Source of the DNA: Candida dubliniensis CD36
Lineage: Eukaryota > Ascomycota > Pichiomycetes > Serinales > Debaryomycetaceae
DNA: 64,000 nt
Direction: 5' to 3'
NCBI RefSeq assembly: GCF_000026945.1
Contig: NC_012867.1
Span: forward strand, 1,798,001-1,862,000
Within the stretch, counting starts at the first letter, position 1. Each line of letters starts with the position of its first letter. Both the position numbers and the translations under genes were made by a program. The notes below the pieces were generated by a model. That model had not been told where the DNA came from and searched no databases. It was given only the letters and a program-made list of their open reading frames with translations. Shown in pieces: positions 51,935-61,549 of the stretch.

Positions 51935-54091
51935 ATGTCAGTTACAGTTACATTCCCGAAATCTCCATCTACGACAAAACGTACTCCAATGTTTGGAATT
52001 GAGTTGGAGTTCAATAAAGAAGGCAGTAGTGATGATACTCTAGATAAGGCGGCATTGGCGGTTCCTTTGTTTAGTATCGACAACCAGGAATTTGTATTGA
52101 TAAGAGACCTTGCCAGGTATTGGGGCTATCCGTCATCGTACCAATTGATTGTTAAGTTGGTCAAATGTGGCAATATTGAAAAGTCACAAATCTTAAAGAC
52201 CGATAGGGATTTGAATAGAGAGTTGTTTGAGTTGGATTTGATTGATGAAGCAGACACAAAGCTTGACCTTTTCTACATTTCATTACCCTTGGTTTACTCG
52301 CGGATAGACAACAAACAGGTATTTTATGTGCCGCATGATCCAGACCAGGCAAAGGTGACGACTGCCCAAGTGAAAGTCTCAACGCAAGAGAAACCAGCAA
52401 GTGTGGTTGCAGCTGAAGAGGATGATGATAATTTGGATGATGATGAGGAGGACGAAGTGGATGATGACATGGATGAAGATAATGAAGAGTCATCTAAAAC
52501 ACACAATCACGTGCACAACAACCATTCAAAGTATATAAATGACGATAAGGTCACTATTGGACAAGTGTTTCACCAATATGGGCTTGATCCTTCGATACCA
52601 TTAACCCATTCATTATTCAATAGTATCAACTCAATGTCGAAGCTAAACTATTACAAGAACTTTGGAGTTTCCGGTTATAGATTTCTTCCCAATAACAAGT
52701 TGTCCTATGCCGAACGGGATTTGGTGTTGAATGCCAACAATTACAATGATATGCACATTAACGAAAAGACAGAACCCAAAGCAAAAAAGAGTTTCCGTAA
52801 ACCCATTGGAAAGTCAAAGAAACACAACTTGCAAATTGATCCAAACTCCATAGATTTGATCGAGTCAGTGATTCCTGGGCAAGGGTTTATACCTGACTTT
52901 AGTATCAACCATCTTTGCAAGGTCCCCAATTATTATGTGACATCGAACCACCAAAGTCTCCCACTGTCGTTCAGCACAAAGAACCTCAATGCAACTTCCA
53001 ATTCATCGTTCTTGTTCAACGATAATGTCAAGATAAAGTCAAAAAGTATTCAGAAGTTGGTGTTCAACAACGATACCGACAATTACCATCACACAAAGTA
53101 TTTCTACACCAAAAGTTACCGTGGGCCAGGGTCGGGGAATTACAAGGATGGTGCGTTAATGAACAAAATCAACAAGATACATCTCTCCAGTAACAAAAAG
53201 CCCCGTCACAAGAGAAAGGTGTCGAACAACAACAGGTACAACAAGAGCTTAAAGGGGTTGGTCCACGAAAAGTTTGACAAGGAATTTGTCGAGTACTTGC
53301 TTTCTGAGCAACGCAAGTATACTGAGGACTATTCCAATCTTGAAATGTTGCACAATAATTTACAGTTTAATGTGCTTTTGAATACGTATCGAGGTGTTGC
53401 CCAAGAGACGTGGAATAACTACTACAAGTTTAAATTAATTGATTTTGAACAATTGAAGGCTTTGCAAGTGGAAGCAAATGAGCTTGAGGAGAGAAAATTG
53501 GCTGCTGCTAGACACGCTGAGTGGGCTGAAGAAGAGAAACTTCGCCAAGAAAGGTTGCGTTTGACATTTGAAGATGAACGAAACGAGTTTGAGCAATTAC
53601 AAGGAGAGTTTAGTCAGAGAAAGAAGGTTTTGGAAGAAAAATTGCGTCGTCGTCAGCTAGAGGCTTCTTTGAGTGATACGTTTGAAGCGGATAGTGAAAA
53701 TGAAGATGAAGCTGAGCTTGGGCAAGTTCAACAAGATTTTGAAACAAGTACCAACGAACTCAAGGCAAGGTTTGAAGCGAAAAGAAAGGACCTCATAAAC
53801 CCAGCTCCACCTCCACAGCCAATTGAGACACCGCAGTTGGATCTTAACAACAGGTTTAATTTACCAACAGTGTATCCAGAAATTATTCGAAACTTGCCAT
53901 TGGAGTTGCGAGGTATTGTTCAAGAAAACAAGGAGGAGCTTCCGCCTATTAAAAAGCCAATACATTATGTAACTACGTACCCTGAGCGCCCAAATCCAGA
54001 GTACCTTACACGAATCGAGATTATCAAATTGCCAAATGCCAATTCTGTTGGATGGGATAATTTTAAAAAGTATAAAGATAGTGATGTATAG
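51935..54091 (+). CDS. Chromatin-remodelling subunit of the Rsc7/Swp82 type
   Basis: 718 residues. The N-terminal segment FSIDNQEFVLIRDLARYWGYPSSYQLIVK, then KSQILKTDRDLNRELFELDLI and PLVYSRIDNKQVFYVP, resembles the region shared by Rsc7 (Npl6) and Swp82, accessory subunits of RSC and SWI/SNF. A Glu/Asp-rich stretch (about 168-190) and a basic patch follow. The last third has a long charged helix (EANELEERKLAAARHAEWAE onwards, about residues 510-600), unusual among short Swp82 proteins. Divergent from the Arf gene with 252 bp between. Family call is by partial motif likeness and is tentative. Confidence 0.5.
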   Translation: MSVTVTFPKSPSTTKRTPMFGIELEFNKEGSSDDTLDKAALAVPLFSIDNQEFVLIRDLARYWGYPSSYQLIVKLVKCGNIEKSQILKTDRDLNRELFELDLIDEADTKLDLFYISLPLVYSRIDNKQVFYVPHDPDQAKVTTAQVKVSTQEKPASVVAAEEDDDNLDDDEEDEVDDDMDEDNEESSKTHNHVHNNHSKYINDDKVTIGQVFHQYGLDPSIPLTHSLFNSINSMSKLNYYKNFGVSGYRFLPNNKLSYAERDLVLNANNYNDMHINEKTEPKAKKSFRKPIGKSKKHNLQIDPNSIDLIESVIPGQGFIPDFSINHLCKVPNYYVTSNHQSLPLSFSTKNLNATSNSSFLFNDNVKIKSKSIQKLVFNNDTDNYHHTKYFYTKSYRGPGSGNYKDGALMNKINKIHLSSNKKPRHKRKVSNNNRYNKSLKGLVHEKFDKEFVEYLLSEQRKYTEDYSNLEMLHNNLQFNVLLNTYRGVAQETWNNYYKFKLIDFEQLKALQVEANELEERKLAAARHAEWAEEEKLRQERLRLTFEDERNEFEQLQGEFSQRKKVLEEKLRRRQLEASLSDTFEADSENEDEAELGQVQQDFETSTNELKARFEAKRKDLINPAPPPQPIETPQLDLNNRFNLPTVYPEIIRNLPLELRGIVQENKEELPPIKKPIHYVTTYPERPNPEYLTRIEIIKLPNANSVGWDNFKKYKDSDV

Positions 54092-54237
54092 TAATAGATA
54101 AGAGGATCATTTAAAATGACGTCCAAGAAAAAACTGCTTACGTAAGACAGTCTGCTTATGTAAGCTCGTATGACACTTTTTTTTTTGTTGTTGTTGTTGA
54201 CAGGTTCGTAATTTCTTCAGCTATGTTTGCTTACTCT

Positions 54238-54246
54238 ATATAAGGA
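54238..54246 (+). promoter_or_regulatory. TATA box of the GRDP-like gene
   Basis: TATATAAGG, 55 bp upstream of the ATG at 54301, within a canonical distance range for yeast short leaders. Inferred from sequence only. Confidence 0.5.
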
Positions 54247-54300
54247 CAGCAATGGTGGTGGTTTTACTCGTGATGGGGTTGATTCAGATCCAACCAGAAA

Positions 54301-56130
54301 ATGACTCAAGTTATAGAAGATACTTATCCCTGTTTGCCTATTTATGAAGCTGTTGCCAAAGAAGTCGACAATGATGACTGCCAGCCTTATTTTGATTTCA
54401 TCACAACCCTAAGGGAAGCAAAGCAAACTGATTATCAAAGCTACAAGTATAGAATTGATACTCATTTCCCCAAAATTGACAAACTAGTTTTGCGAAGACC
54501 CACCTGCATGCCAACTATTTCCGAAGCTGTTGCTCATTTGAAGTTGTTGAGAGCGTTTGGTGTGTTGAAGGAAAATGTTTTAGAGGGCGGGAATGATCCA
54601 GAACAGTACCAAGTTAAAAAGTGGAAGGTGTTTGTTACATGTGCTGTTAGGCGGTTCATTATTTTTGTATCTGCCTTGAAGGAGTGTTTTGGCGATAGGC
54701 TGTCATCGAGGGAACTTCCATTTTATGAGCTACGAAAGCATACAAGTTTCAATGAAACAATGGATCTGTTCTTGCCTCCGCTAGATGTGGTTATGGTATG
54801 GCATGCTTTTCTATTAAATCCCAGGACGTTTTATGATGTGTTTACCAGAGAGGATTTTATTGTATTTGCAAAGTACCCATTGCCGTTGGATAGACTTGAA
54901 TCGTGTATTGACGACGAATCTTTTGAGTTTAAGGTATCGGATGAGCTCAAGACAAACTATACCAATCTATTGAAAACATTCACAGACGAAGCAAACGATC
55001 TCAAGTTTGATGTGGGGACTTTTTCCATGTATGAGGAGTTGGTTGTTGTTTATTGTCCACAATGTGAGGTACCATTATCAAAGCCTATCCCAATGACAAC
55101 TGATCGGGAAACTGGGTTTGCTGATTACCAATTTAAAGCAAAACCTCAACGTAAGAATCGAAACATTGTTCTTCACAATTGTTATTGTGATGATATGGAA
55201 GAACTAACTCATAACGAACTACGCAAACTTCAATTGTACCATGATCTCCATGACTCACGACCCCTTCCAAATGCTTATAAATACTATTCACCGGTTCTTT
55301 GCAATCCAAAACAATCAAGAGATCCTGTTGTTATTAGCAATCAGATCAAACAAGTGGTTATGAAGCGTTGGAGTTCTTCCAAAAGCGTTTACACAATTAC
55401 AAAAGATATTGACGAACGGTTGAGTGGTTATGCACAATCGAATCTTATTTGTTATACAGTGCCCCGTGGTATGGTAATTGGCGAGGATCTAGTTGGCTGT
55501 GTATTGCGACAAGAGATATTTACCATGAAAATGAACAGCATGGATTGGTTGCATTCTCCTATTGTGTTGCAGAGCGTGTCAGAGTCGTTGATTAGGTACA
55601 GAAAGTTTTTCTTGATGATGACTGACAGTAACTTAACACATATGGTGGTTCCCACATTGGATATTGACTTGGTGTGGCACACACATCAGCTATGGATGTA
55701 TGGATATTTTAAAGACTGTTTGTCTTCATCATGCCATGCAGTAATTGGTCATGACGATAAAGTCGAGGCAGGAGAATTAGACGATGGTTTTCAGTTCACT
55801 TGCAAGCTTTACAAGAAGCGGTACAATGACGACTACTCAATCTGCTATTGTCGTTATTGCTCGAGCCACAGACCAGAGGTCAAACTTCTGTTTTGGAAGT
55901 CGTCTTTGAAAACGCGAAAGAAATTGGAAAGGGAGAAGTTTTCGTTAGTTACTCATCCGTTGTTCAGTTTGAATGAAGGGTTGTGTCATATAAGTACACA
56001 TAACTCAACAGTTTTACCCTATTATGCTGCAAGATTAGAAAGCAATCTACCATGGACAAAAGAGAATTGTCATTTGCAAAACCCAGCAAAATATGTTGTT
56101 GCACCAGTTGTACCTAGAATGTTTATATAA
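54301..56130 (+). CDS. GRDP-like protein (glycine-rich-domain protein family)
   Basis: 609 residues. Two related halves carry the marks of the fungal/plant GRDP-like family: DVVMVWHAFLLNPRTFYDVF near residues 162-180 and DIDLVWHTHQLWMYGYF near 453-470, each in a (V/L)WH(A/T)-(F/H)(L/Q)L pattern. Neighbouring conserved text includes ESLIRYRKFFLMM and the Cys-rich CYCRYCSSH near 517-525, plus CPQCEVP near 250, which may bind metal. There is no membrane span or signal peptide. Function in fungi is unknown to me. A TATATAAGG box lies at 54238-54246, about 55 bp before the ATG. Confidence 0.75.
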   Translation: MTQVIEDTYPCLPIYEAVAKEVDNDDCQPYFDFITTLREAKQTDYQSYKYRIDTHFPKIDKLVLRRPTCMPTISEAVAHLKLLRAFGVLKENVLEGGNDPEQYQVKKWKVFVTCAVRRFIIFVSALKECFGDRLSSRELPFYELRKHTSFNETMDLFLPPLDVVMVWHAFLLNPRTFYDVFTREDFIVFAKYPLPLDRLESCIDDESFEFKVSDELKTNYTNLLKTFTDEANDLKFDVGTFSMYEELVVVYCPQCEVPLSKPIPMTTDRETGFADYQFKAKPQRKNRNIVLHNCYCDDMEELTHNELRKLQLYHDLHDSRPLPNAYKYYSPVLCNPKQSRDPVVISNQIKQVVMKRWSSSKSVYTITKDIDERLSGYAQSNLICYTVPRGMVIGEDLVGCVLRQEIFTMKMNSMDWLHSPIVLQSVSESLIRYRKFFLMMTDSNLTHMVVPTLDIDLVWHTHQLWMYGYFKDCLSSSCHAVIGHDDKVEAGELDDGFQFTCKLYKKRYNDDYSICYCRYCSSHRPEVKLLFWKSSLKTRKKLEREKFSLVTHPLFSLNEGLCHISTHNSTVLPYYAARLESNLPWTKENCHLQNPAKYVVAPVVPRMFI

Positions 56131-56147
56131 TTCAAAGAATGCAAGTT

Positions 56148-56241
56148 TCCGATGTAGTGTAGTGGCTATCACGGTTCGCTTTCATTTCTTTCTTAGGAAC
56201 AGAGCGCCGAGCAAACCGGGGTTCGATTCCCCGCATTGGAG
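56148..56241 (+). tRNA. tRNA-Glu(UUC) with a 22-nt intron
   Basis: Acceptor TCCGATG pairs with CATTGGA (one G-U), discriminator G. D arm is TAGTGTAGTGGCTATCAC; anticodon stem GTTCG pairs with CGAGC; loop CTTTCA...C holds anticodon TTC. The T arm is CGGGG TTCGATT CCCCG. An intron at 56185-56206 (TTTCTTTCTT...) sits one base after the anticodon. A T run follows at 56244-56255, the Pol III terminator. An intron in tRNA-Glu is unexpected by comparison with S. cerevisiae. Confidence 0.9.
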
Positions 56242-56336
56242 TTTCTTTTTTTTTTGCAAGCAAATGTTGTAGTACTTTTTTTTTCACCAACACCAATCAA
56301 TGACTTATATCTTCAAGAAATACGCAGTACCTTAGT

Positions 56337-58567
56337 ATGCCACCAAAAAGGGGACCAATCCTCCTGTTCAAGATAACAAAACTCTTGGGTCATTATGCAA
56401 AGAAGCATTGGACACCCCCTGAAGATTTTTTTATTCAATGATGATGTATCTGATTTATACCTCCCTCAAGATATTGATTTATTTGTTGGTTTTATAGAAG
56501 AGAAGCAATTTGATACCTGATTTAATGAAATTAGCAGTTTCAATAATTGGACGAGGAATGAGAGGGTTGTTTCATCTATGGCCTACAAACCCAAAAAAAC
56601 TGGATTACTTGGAAGAGATATATTACGACTGCTGTCTTCTGGGGAACTATGAGTTAAAAATGCAGAAAGGTCTCGGAGCTCGTTATAAAAACGCTGTACC
56701 ATCTACTATTAGAACTGGTTGTCGTGCAAAGTGGTACGCAAAGAAGCCCAGAATTATGCCAAATCATTGGTTAATAGCTTTGACGCCAAAACACAACCAC
56801 AAAAACTTCAAACGGGGTCATTTACACAGATCAGCTAAATCTTGGCTTAATAAAATGGTTCAGCATGGTCATAGTTCAAATCATATCAAAACGAAGTTAG
56901 GTGACTTTCATTCGCAACAAAGAAGCGCGGCCAATTATCAGATCATTTGCTACCACTATTAAGTATCAAAAAACACAATATCGCCTATCTTTTTGGAAAG
57001 CAATTTAACAGAAAATATAAATTGAAGATTGATAGCAAGGAGAATTTCCTATCTTGGGGTGAAATAATAGAGAAGCATGGGTTTTTCAAGCTTATGGATT
57101 TCCCCGGTCTTTCGACAGCAGGTAAGCCTCTATGGGGTTGCATGTTTATGGATAACTGGCAAAAGCGTATCTTGGAGTCTAGCCAGGACATGAATTATCT
57201 TGATCTGACTCATTGTGTGTCACGAGATTTCGGGGAGAAAATGAAGGATAGCTCAGTATACTTATACACCGTGGTAGTACGAGATAATATCATGAAGACA
57301 CCTGGTGCATTTTTACTCACCAATTCATTACAAGAAGACTCAGTGGTTCATTTTTTTAGAATTTCTTAAACTGCATTCTATGAACCCAAAGCAATTTATG
57401 ATTAATTGCTCAATGTCAGAGCTCAATGCAATCAAGACCGTTTTCCCAGAATCAAGTGTGTCCATTTGTAAAGGGCATATTCTTCGTGATCTAAGTGAGA
57501 AAGCCAAGTCAATATTTAACAATGAAGTCACACAAAAGGAAGCAGTTCATAAGCTTGAAACTGTCTTGAATTCAACACAAGAGGAAGCAGCGCAAAAATT
57601 GCATGAACTTAAAGAGCAATTTGTAGACTACCCAAATTGGTTTGATTATTTTACGTATTACAAAACTTTACTACCATATTTGATTAATGATGCAGATACA
57701 TCTTTCAGCACTACCAATAACTATGAATCGTGGTACAGCACTATTGAATCCAAATTCATCAAATCAATAAGGAAACATACTCCAGACGACCTACTCTGTG
57801 TTTTATACAAAGAAGTTATTCCGTTTTATACAACACAACATGATGATTACTATGTTAGAGGAAAAAGATTTCATTTAAATGAAGCAGAACGTGATGCTGC
57901 TTATAGTTTTTCTGATGAGGATATAAAGACGCTTGTTGAACTTCAGGATAGGACAGGTTTGGTAAAATCTTCAAGGGATAATAACCTACCATATACTGTT
58001 ACTATTGAACACGGTCAAGTTACATGTACATGCAACACCGAAAGGGATGATCGTACATGGTGTAAACATCTTTACATGTACCATAGGAAGAGACTCTTGG
58101 TTTTTGGCGATGCCATTGCTGAGGACCCGCAGGATTATTTATCTGACGAGAGTGAATATGATGATGGGTCTTTTTCAGATACTGAATTAGACAATGATTA
58201 TCAGAACAAGCAAGATGGAGAAGTTCATCATGATGATGGATTTGATTTCTCAAACTATGAAGATTCCCTGGATGTGGTAGATCCAACAACTTTGACCAGC
58301 TCGACAGAAGCAATGACTATACAATCTGATCAGAGTACCACGCCAGCAAACATACCCCAAAAATTCCTTGAAGAGTTGGATAAGGAATTGAGAGGTTATA
58401 TGAAGTGCATTTCGGAAAATTTTGAGGAAGTATATAAAAACTTGCCTGAGAAAGTTAATGAATTTGTACACATTTCAAAATGCTTTAAGGAACATGCTGA
58501 AAGTTTGACAACTGGTGAACAAGATCTTGCTCATAACCGAAAACGCAGAAAAAAAAAAAGTAATTAG
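56337..58567 (+). pseudogene. Decayed Mutator-like (MULE) transposase with SWIM finger
   Basis: The coding sense survives as pieces in different frames. The first piece (56337-56510) shows several frame changes and stops. A FAR1/WRKY-type DNA-binding part (56510-56962) has STIRTGCRAKWYAKK and HNHK. The DDE core begins at 56947-57369 (MNYLDLTHCVSR, TVVVRDN) and continues after a one-base shift in a T7 run near 57350-57358. The last frame (57305-58567) holds the remainder and a SWIM zinc finger (CTCNTERDDRTWCKH) near 58024-58068. Where MULE transposases usually have an Asp (TDG-type motif), this copy reads MINCSMSE, so it has also lost a catalytic residue. The tail is acidic and low-complexity. 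Confidence 0.85.
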
Positions 58568-58748
58568 ATGAACTTAATGTTATTGCTAAATAAAATGCTG
58601 TCATTTATTTTGTAAGTTAAATGAAATTAGAAAGAATACACTTGAATTTCTTGTTTGCCGATAATAACCTTATGAAGTTGGAGAGACTAGACCTATCTAT
58701 TTAGGTTGAAAAAACTTTCTCATTCAAAAAAAATAAATCCAAAAAATA

Positions 58749-58819
58749 TGCAAGAACCGGGAATCGAACCCGGGGCCCAACGATGGCAACGTTGGATTTT
58801 ACCACTAAACCATTCTTGC
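58749..58819 (-). tRNA. tRNA-Gly(GCC)
   Basis: 71 nt, no intron. Acceptor GCAAGAA pairs with TTCTTGC, discriminator A. Anticodon stem CAACG/CGTTG holds loop TTGCCAT with GCC. T arm is CCGGG TTCGATT CCCGG. T-rich DNA follows on the minus strand (58730-58746), the Pol III terminator. Confidence 0.96.
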
Positions 58820-59682
58820 GAATTGTTGATTTCGATACTGAGTAGTTTTTAATATGATAATAAAAAATAGTTATATATTCAAATGTATAAAAGTATAAAA
58901 TAAAAGTTAAATTGTAATCCTTAAATAAACCAAAACAAATTAATAATATCAAAAAGTCGCCGTCAACGAGCTTCTTTGCAAACCGCCTACATAATACCGA
59001 GAATAGAAACAACGAATATAATACAAAGTAACTCTAACCTAAGTCCAACGACGAGAAGGGTTGACGATAAAACAGATTTGGAATTTCTGCTTTTCAAGTA
59101 ATTATGCAGTTATATTTTGATCGGCTCTTAGTATCATCTGTATTGATAGTTCTTGATTGCTGTGAAAACCTAATAAGATTATTTGAAAGTGAAATAGTAT
59201 ATTTACCAAAATATATTACCTAATAGCAATATTGAAATAGAACCGATAAGTTAATGTTAACAAAAACAATTGAATTAAATAAAAGAGCTAGCTTTTATTG
59301 ACATGAAGATAGACCATTTTTTATTGAATACAAAGGTATTTTATTTGTGGAGAAGACTTAATGGTACAATGCCGTTTTGAATGTCCAACAGGCTGTATAT
59401 TTGAGAAATAGCTCGTACAACTTCCCACTCCTTCAATTTAAGCACAAGTATAACTGTTCCTTGTCTAAACAATTTTTGCAACAGATTTGTCCTTTATTGT
59501 TTTTATTTCATGCTTATTTTTTGAAGATTTAGTTGATATTGGAACCCTCGACAACATTAGTGAACTAATCAGCGGTACTCCAAACTATGGGAGAAATCTA
59601 CACTTGATACAGTGGACACTCATTCCACTTGTTATTTTTATCCAATTAGTTTAACTTTAGTTTTTCAAACTTCAATATTTGC
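58820..59682. other. Gene-poor DNA between tRNA-Gly and the retrotransposon remnant
   Basis: About 860 bp, AT-rich. I found no ORF with family likeness and no second LTR copy by eye. It may include eroded transposon DNA. Confidence 0.4.
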
Positions 59683-60812
59683 TTGAAACGCCCTGTAATA
59701 GAAAGACTTGAACAAATGGATGTATCAACAGCATTTCTTAATGCACCGCTTAAAGAGCAACTATTTGTCAAAGCTGCTCCTGGATATGAGTTACCTGAAG
59801 GAAAGGTGTATTCTTTGAAGAAATCCCTTTATGGCCTAAAGCAGGCACCAATGGAGTGGAATAATTTGATAAATGATGTTTTAATTAAAAATGGATTTGA
59901 GAGAGTTACTGCAGAATTAGGAATATACATAAAAGAAAATGTCTACTTGGGATTATATGTAGACGATATATTGATAGCTTCTGATTCAATTGTTGAAATG
60001 AATAATGTGAAAGAAATGTTACATAAGAATTTTAAAATGCGTGATCTTCATTCTCCAGAAAGATTTTTAGGATTAAATATTCAGCAAAAAGATGATTCAA
60101 TTACTATTACACTTCATGACTATATCCAAAAGATGTTAAAAGATTGTGACATGTTAGATGCAAATTCAGTTAATTCACCAGCAGATAAGAAGGATGATTT
60201 GGAAAAGATAGATCTGTCACCAGTATATGCAAAGTTAACACACCTGAAGAACGTCATATGGAAGCAGCAAAAAGAGTACTTAGATATCTTAAGGGGACAA
60301 GCAAATTTGGAATAACTTATAATAATACAGATGGAATACCGGCATTTACTGATCTGGATTGGGGAAATTCAATAGAAGATAGACGTTCTATTTCAGGTTA
60401 TCTCATCAAACTTGGAGGTGGTGCTATTAGCTGGTGTATGAAGAAACAACCCACAGTTGCTTTGTCTTCAACCGAAGCAGAGTACTTGGGTATGAGTGAA
60501 ATTGTTAAAGAAATTGTGTGGCTTCTCCAGGTACTTGAAAAGACTGATGTTGAAGTGGAATTGCCTTTGATTATCTATGCTGATAACCAGTCAGCAATTG
60601 CACTCGGAAAGCATCCGGTGCAACATGCTCGTACGAAGCATATTGATATCAGGCACCACTTCCTCAGGGAAAAGGAGAATGCTGGGTTAATAAAATTTGT
60701 GTATATTTCTACTCACAAGATGGAAGCAGATCTTCTTACCAAGGTGTTGTCTAGTGCTGTTTTCAAACTTCTTAGAGATATGACTGGATTGAAATATCAA
60801 GAATTGCATTAA
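59683..60812 (+). pseudogene. Ty1/copia pol remnant (reverse transcriptase and RNase H)
   Basis: Two overlapping frames. The first (59683-60315) begins partway into the reverse transcriptase at EQMDVSTAFLNAPLKEQLF and contains the catalytic YVDD (GLYVDDILIASDS). The second (60258-60812) holds the C-terminal part of pol: HMEAAKRVLRYLKGTSK, then RNase H motifs SSTEAEYL, YADNQSAIAL and HIDIRHHFLRE. The frame change near 60230-60260 coincides with loss of the usual 25-30 residues between the RT tail and the RYLKGT block (SPVYAK to TPEERH). Gag, protease, integrase and the start of RT are absent upstream. It is therefore a truncated, broken copy, not a working element. Confidence 0.92.
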
Positions 60813-60819
60813 GGGGAAG

Positions 60820-61159
60820 TGTTGAATAGTAAACTAATGCAAATACTTGATCATGTGAAAACTTGATAAGGTTATACTGGTCATGAGGTAACCACTTGAA
60901 TATTGTTAAGTGAATATTGTTAAGAGAATAGTTGTCATTGTGAATATAAATTGTGACATTGTTACTTAAGTTAACCATGGTTGTCATTGTAAATATAAAC
61001 TGTGATATGGTTACTTAAGTTAACCCCGCTTAAGGGATGAAATCTGAGAGTGGTTTAGAAAGAGAAAGGTAGATTATAAATATAATAAAATCTTCTTTAG
61101 AGACTAACCACTAGGAATCTTTTGATGATTTCTTAAATAGTTAAGAATTAATAACAACA
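60820..61159 (+). repeat. Copia-type LTR, 340 bp
   Basis: Starts TGTTG right after a polypurine tract (AAGGGGAAG, 60811-60819) that closes the pol remnant and ends CAACA at 61159, so the ends are 5-bp inverted repeats in the TG...CA style. It contains two 46-bp direct repeats (60931-60976 and 60980-61025, both opening GTTGTCATTGT and ending TTACTTAAGTTAACC). No second LTR was found in the window. Confidence 0.75.
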
Positions 61160-61204
61160 ATTATAATATATATAAAAACCAGTTACTGTTATAATTAATT
61201 CAAT

Positions 61205-61312
61205 ATGTCAGAGAACAATCCTGACACTTCTACAAACACATCTGCTAGTGCTGATCATTTGCAATCATTGGTGGATGCTCAATCTCAAGTGACCTCAACT
61301 CAAGACTGGTGA
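61205..61312 (+). pseudogene. Start of a retrotransposon gag, 35 codons then TGA
   Basis: ATG 45 bp after the LTR end opens a frame reading MSENNPDTSTNTSASADHL and on to a TGA at 61310-61312. Composition (Ser/Thr/Asn/Gln) and position, right after an LTR, suit a copia gag N-terminus. The sequence after the stop is unrelated T/G-rich DNA, so the element is broken here. Confidence 0.55.
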
Positions 61313-61549
61313 TGTTTTTTTGTAGGGGAAAAGATTTTTATAGAGTGTTGTTAAGTTGGTTGCGTGTTGTAAGGTGGTTTTGTGTAGAAAATAAGCTTTT
61401 TTTACTAGAGTTTTCTATGAGGTGACGAATTGCATAATGGTATTAAAGTTTTAAATGTGTTTTATACACACAGAAAAATAATTCATTGTTAAAGGATTAC
61501 TATTATTAAATTACTTTAATAACAGTAAAGAATTACATTGTTAGAAAAA
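61313..61549. other. Junction DNA between gag fragment and minisatellite
   Basis: About 240 bp, T/G-rich, with no gene. It begins with GTTTTTTTGTAGGGG right after the gag stop and may be the first part of the flanking spacer or array. Confidence 0.35.
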
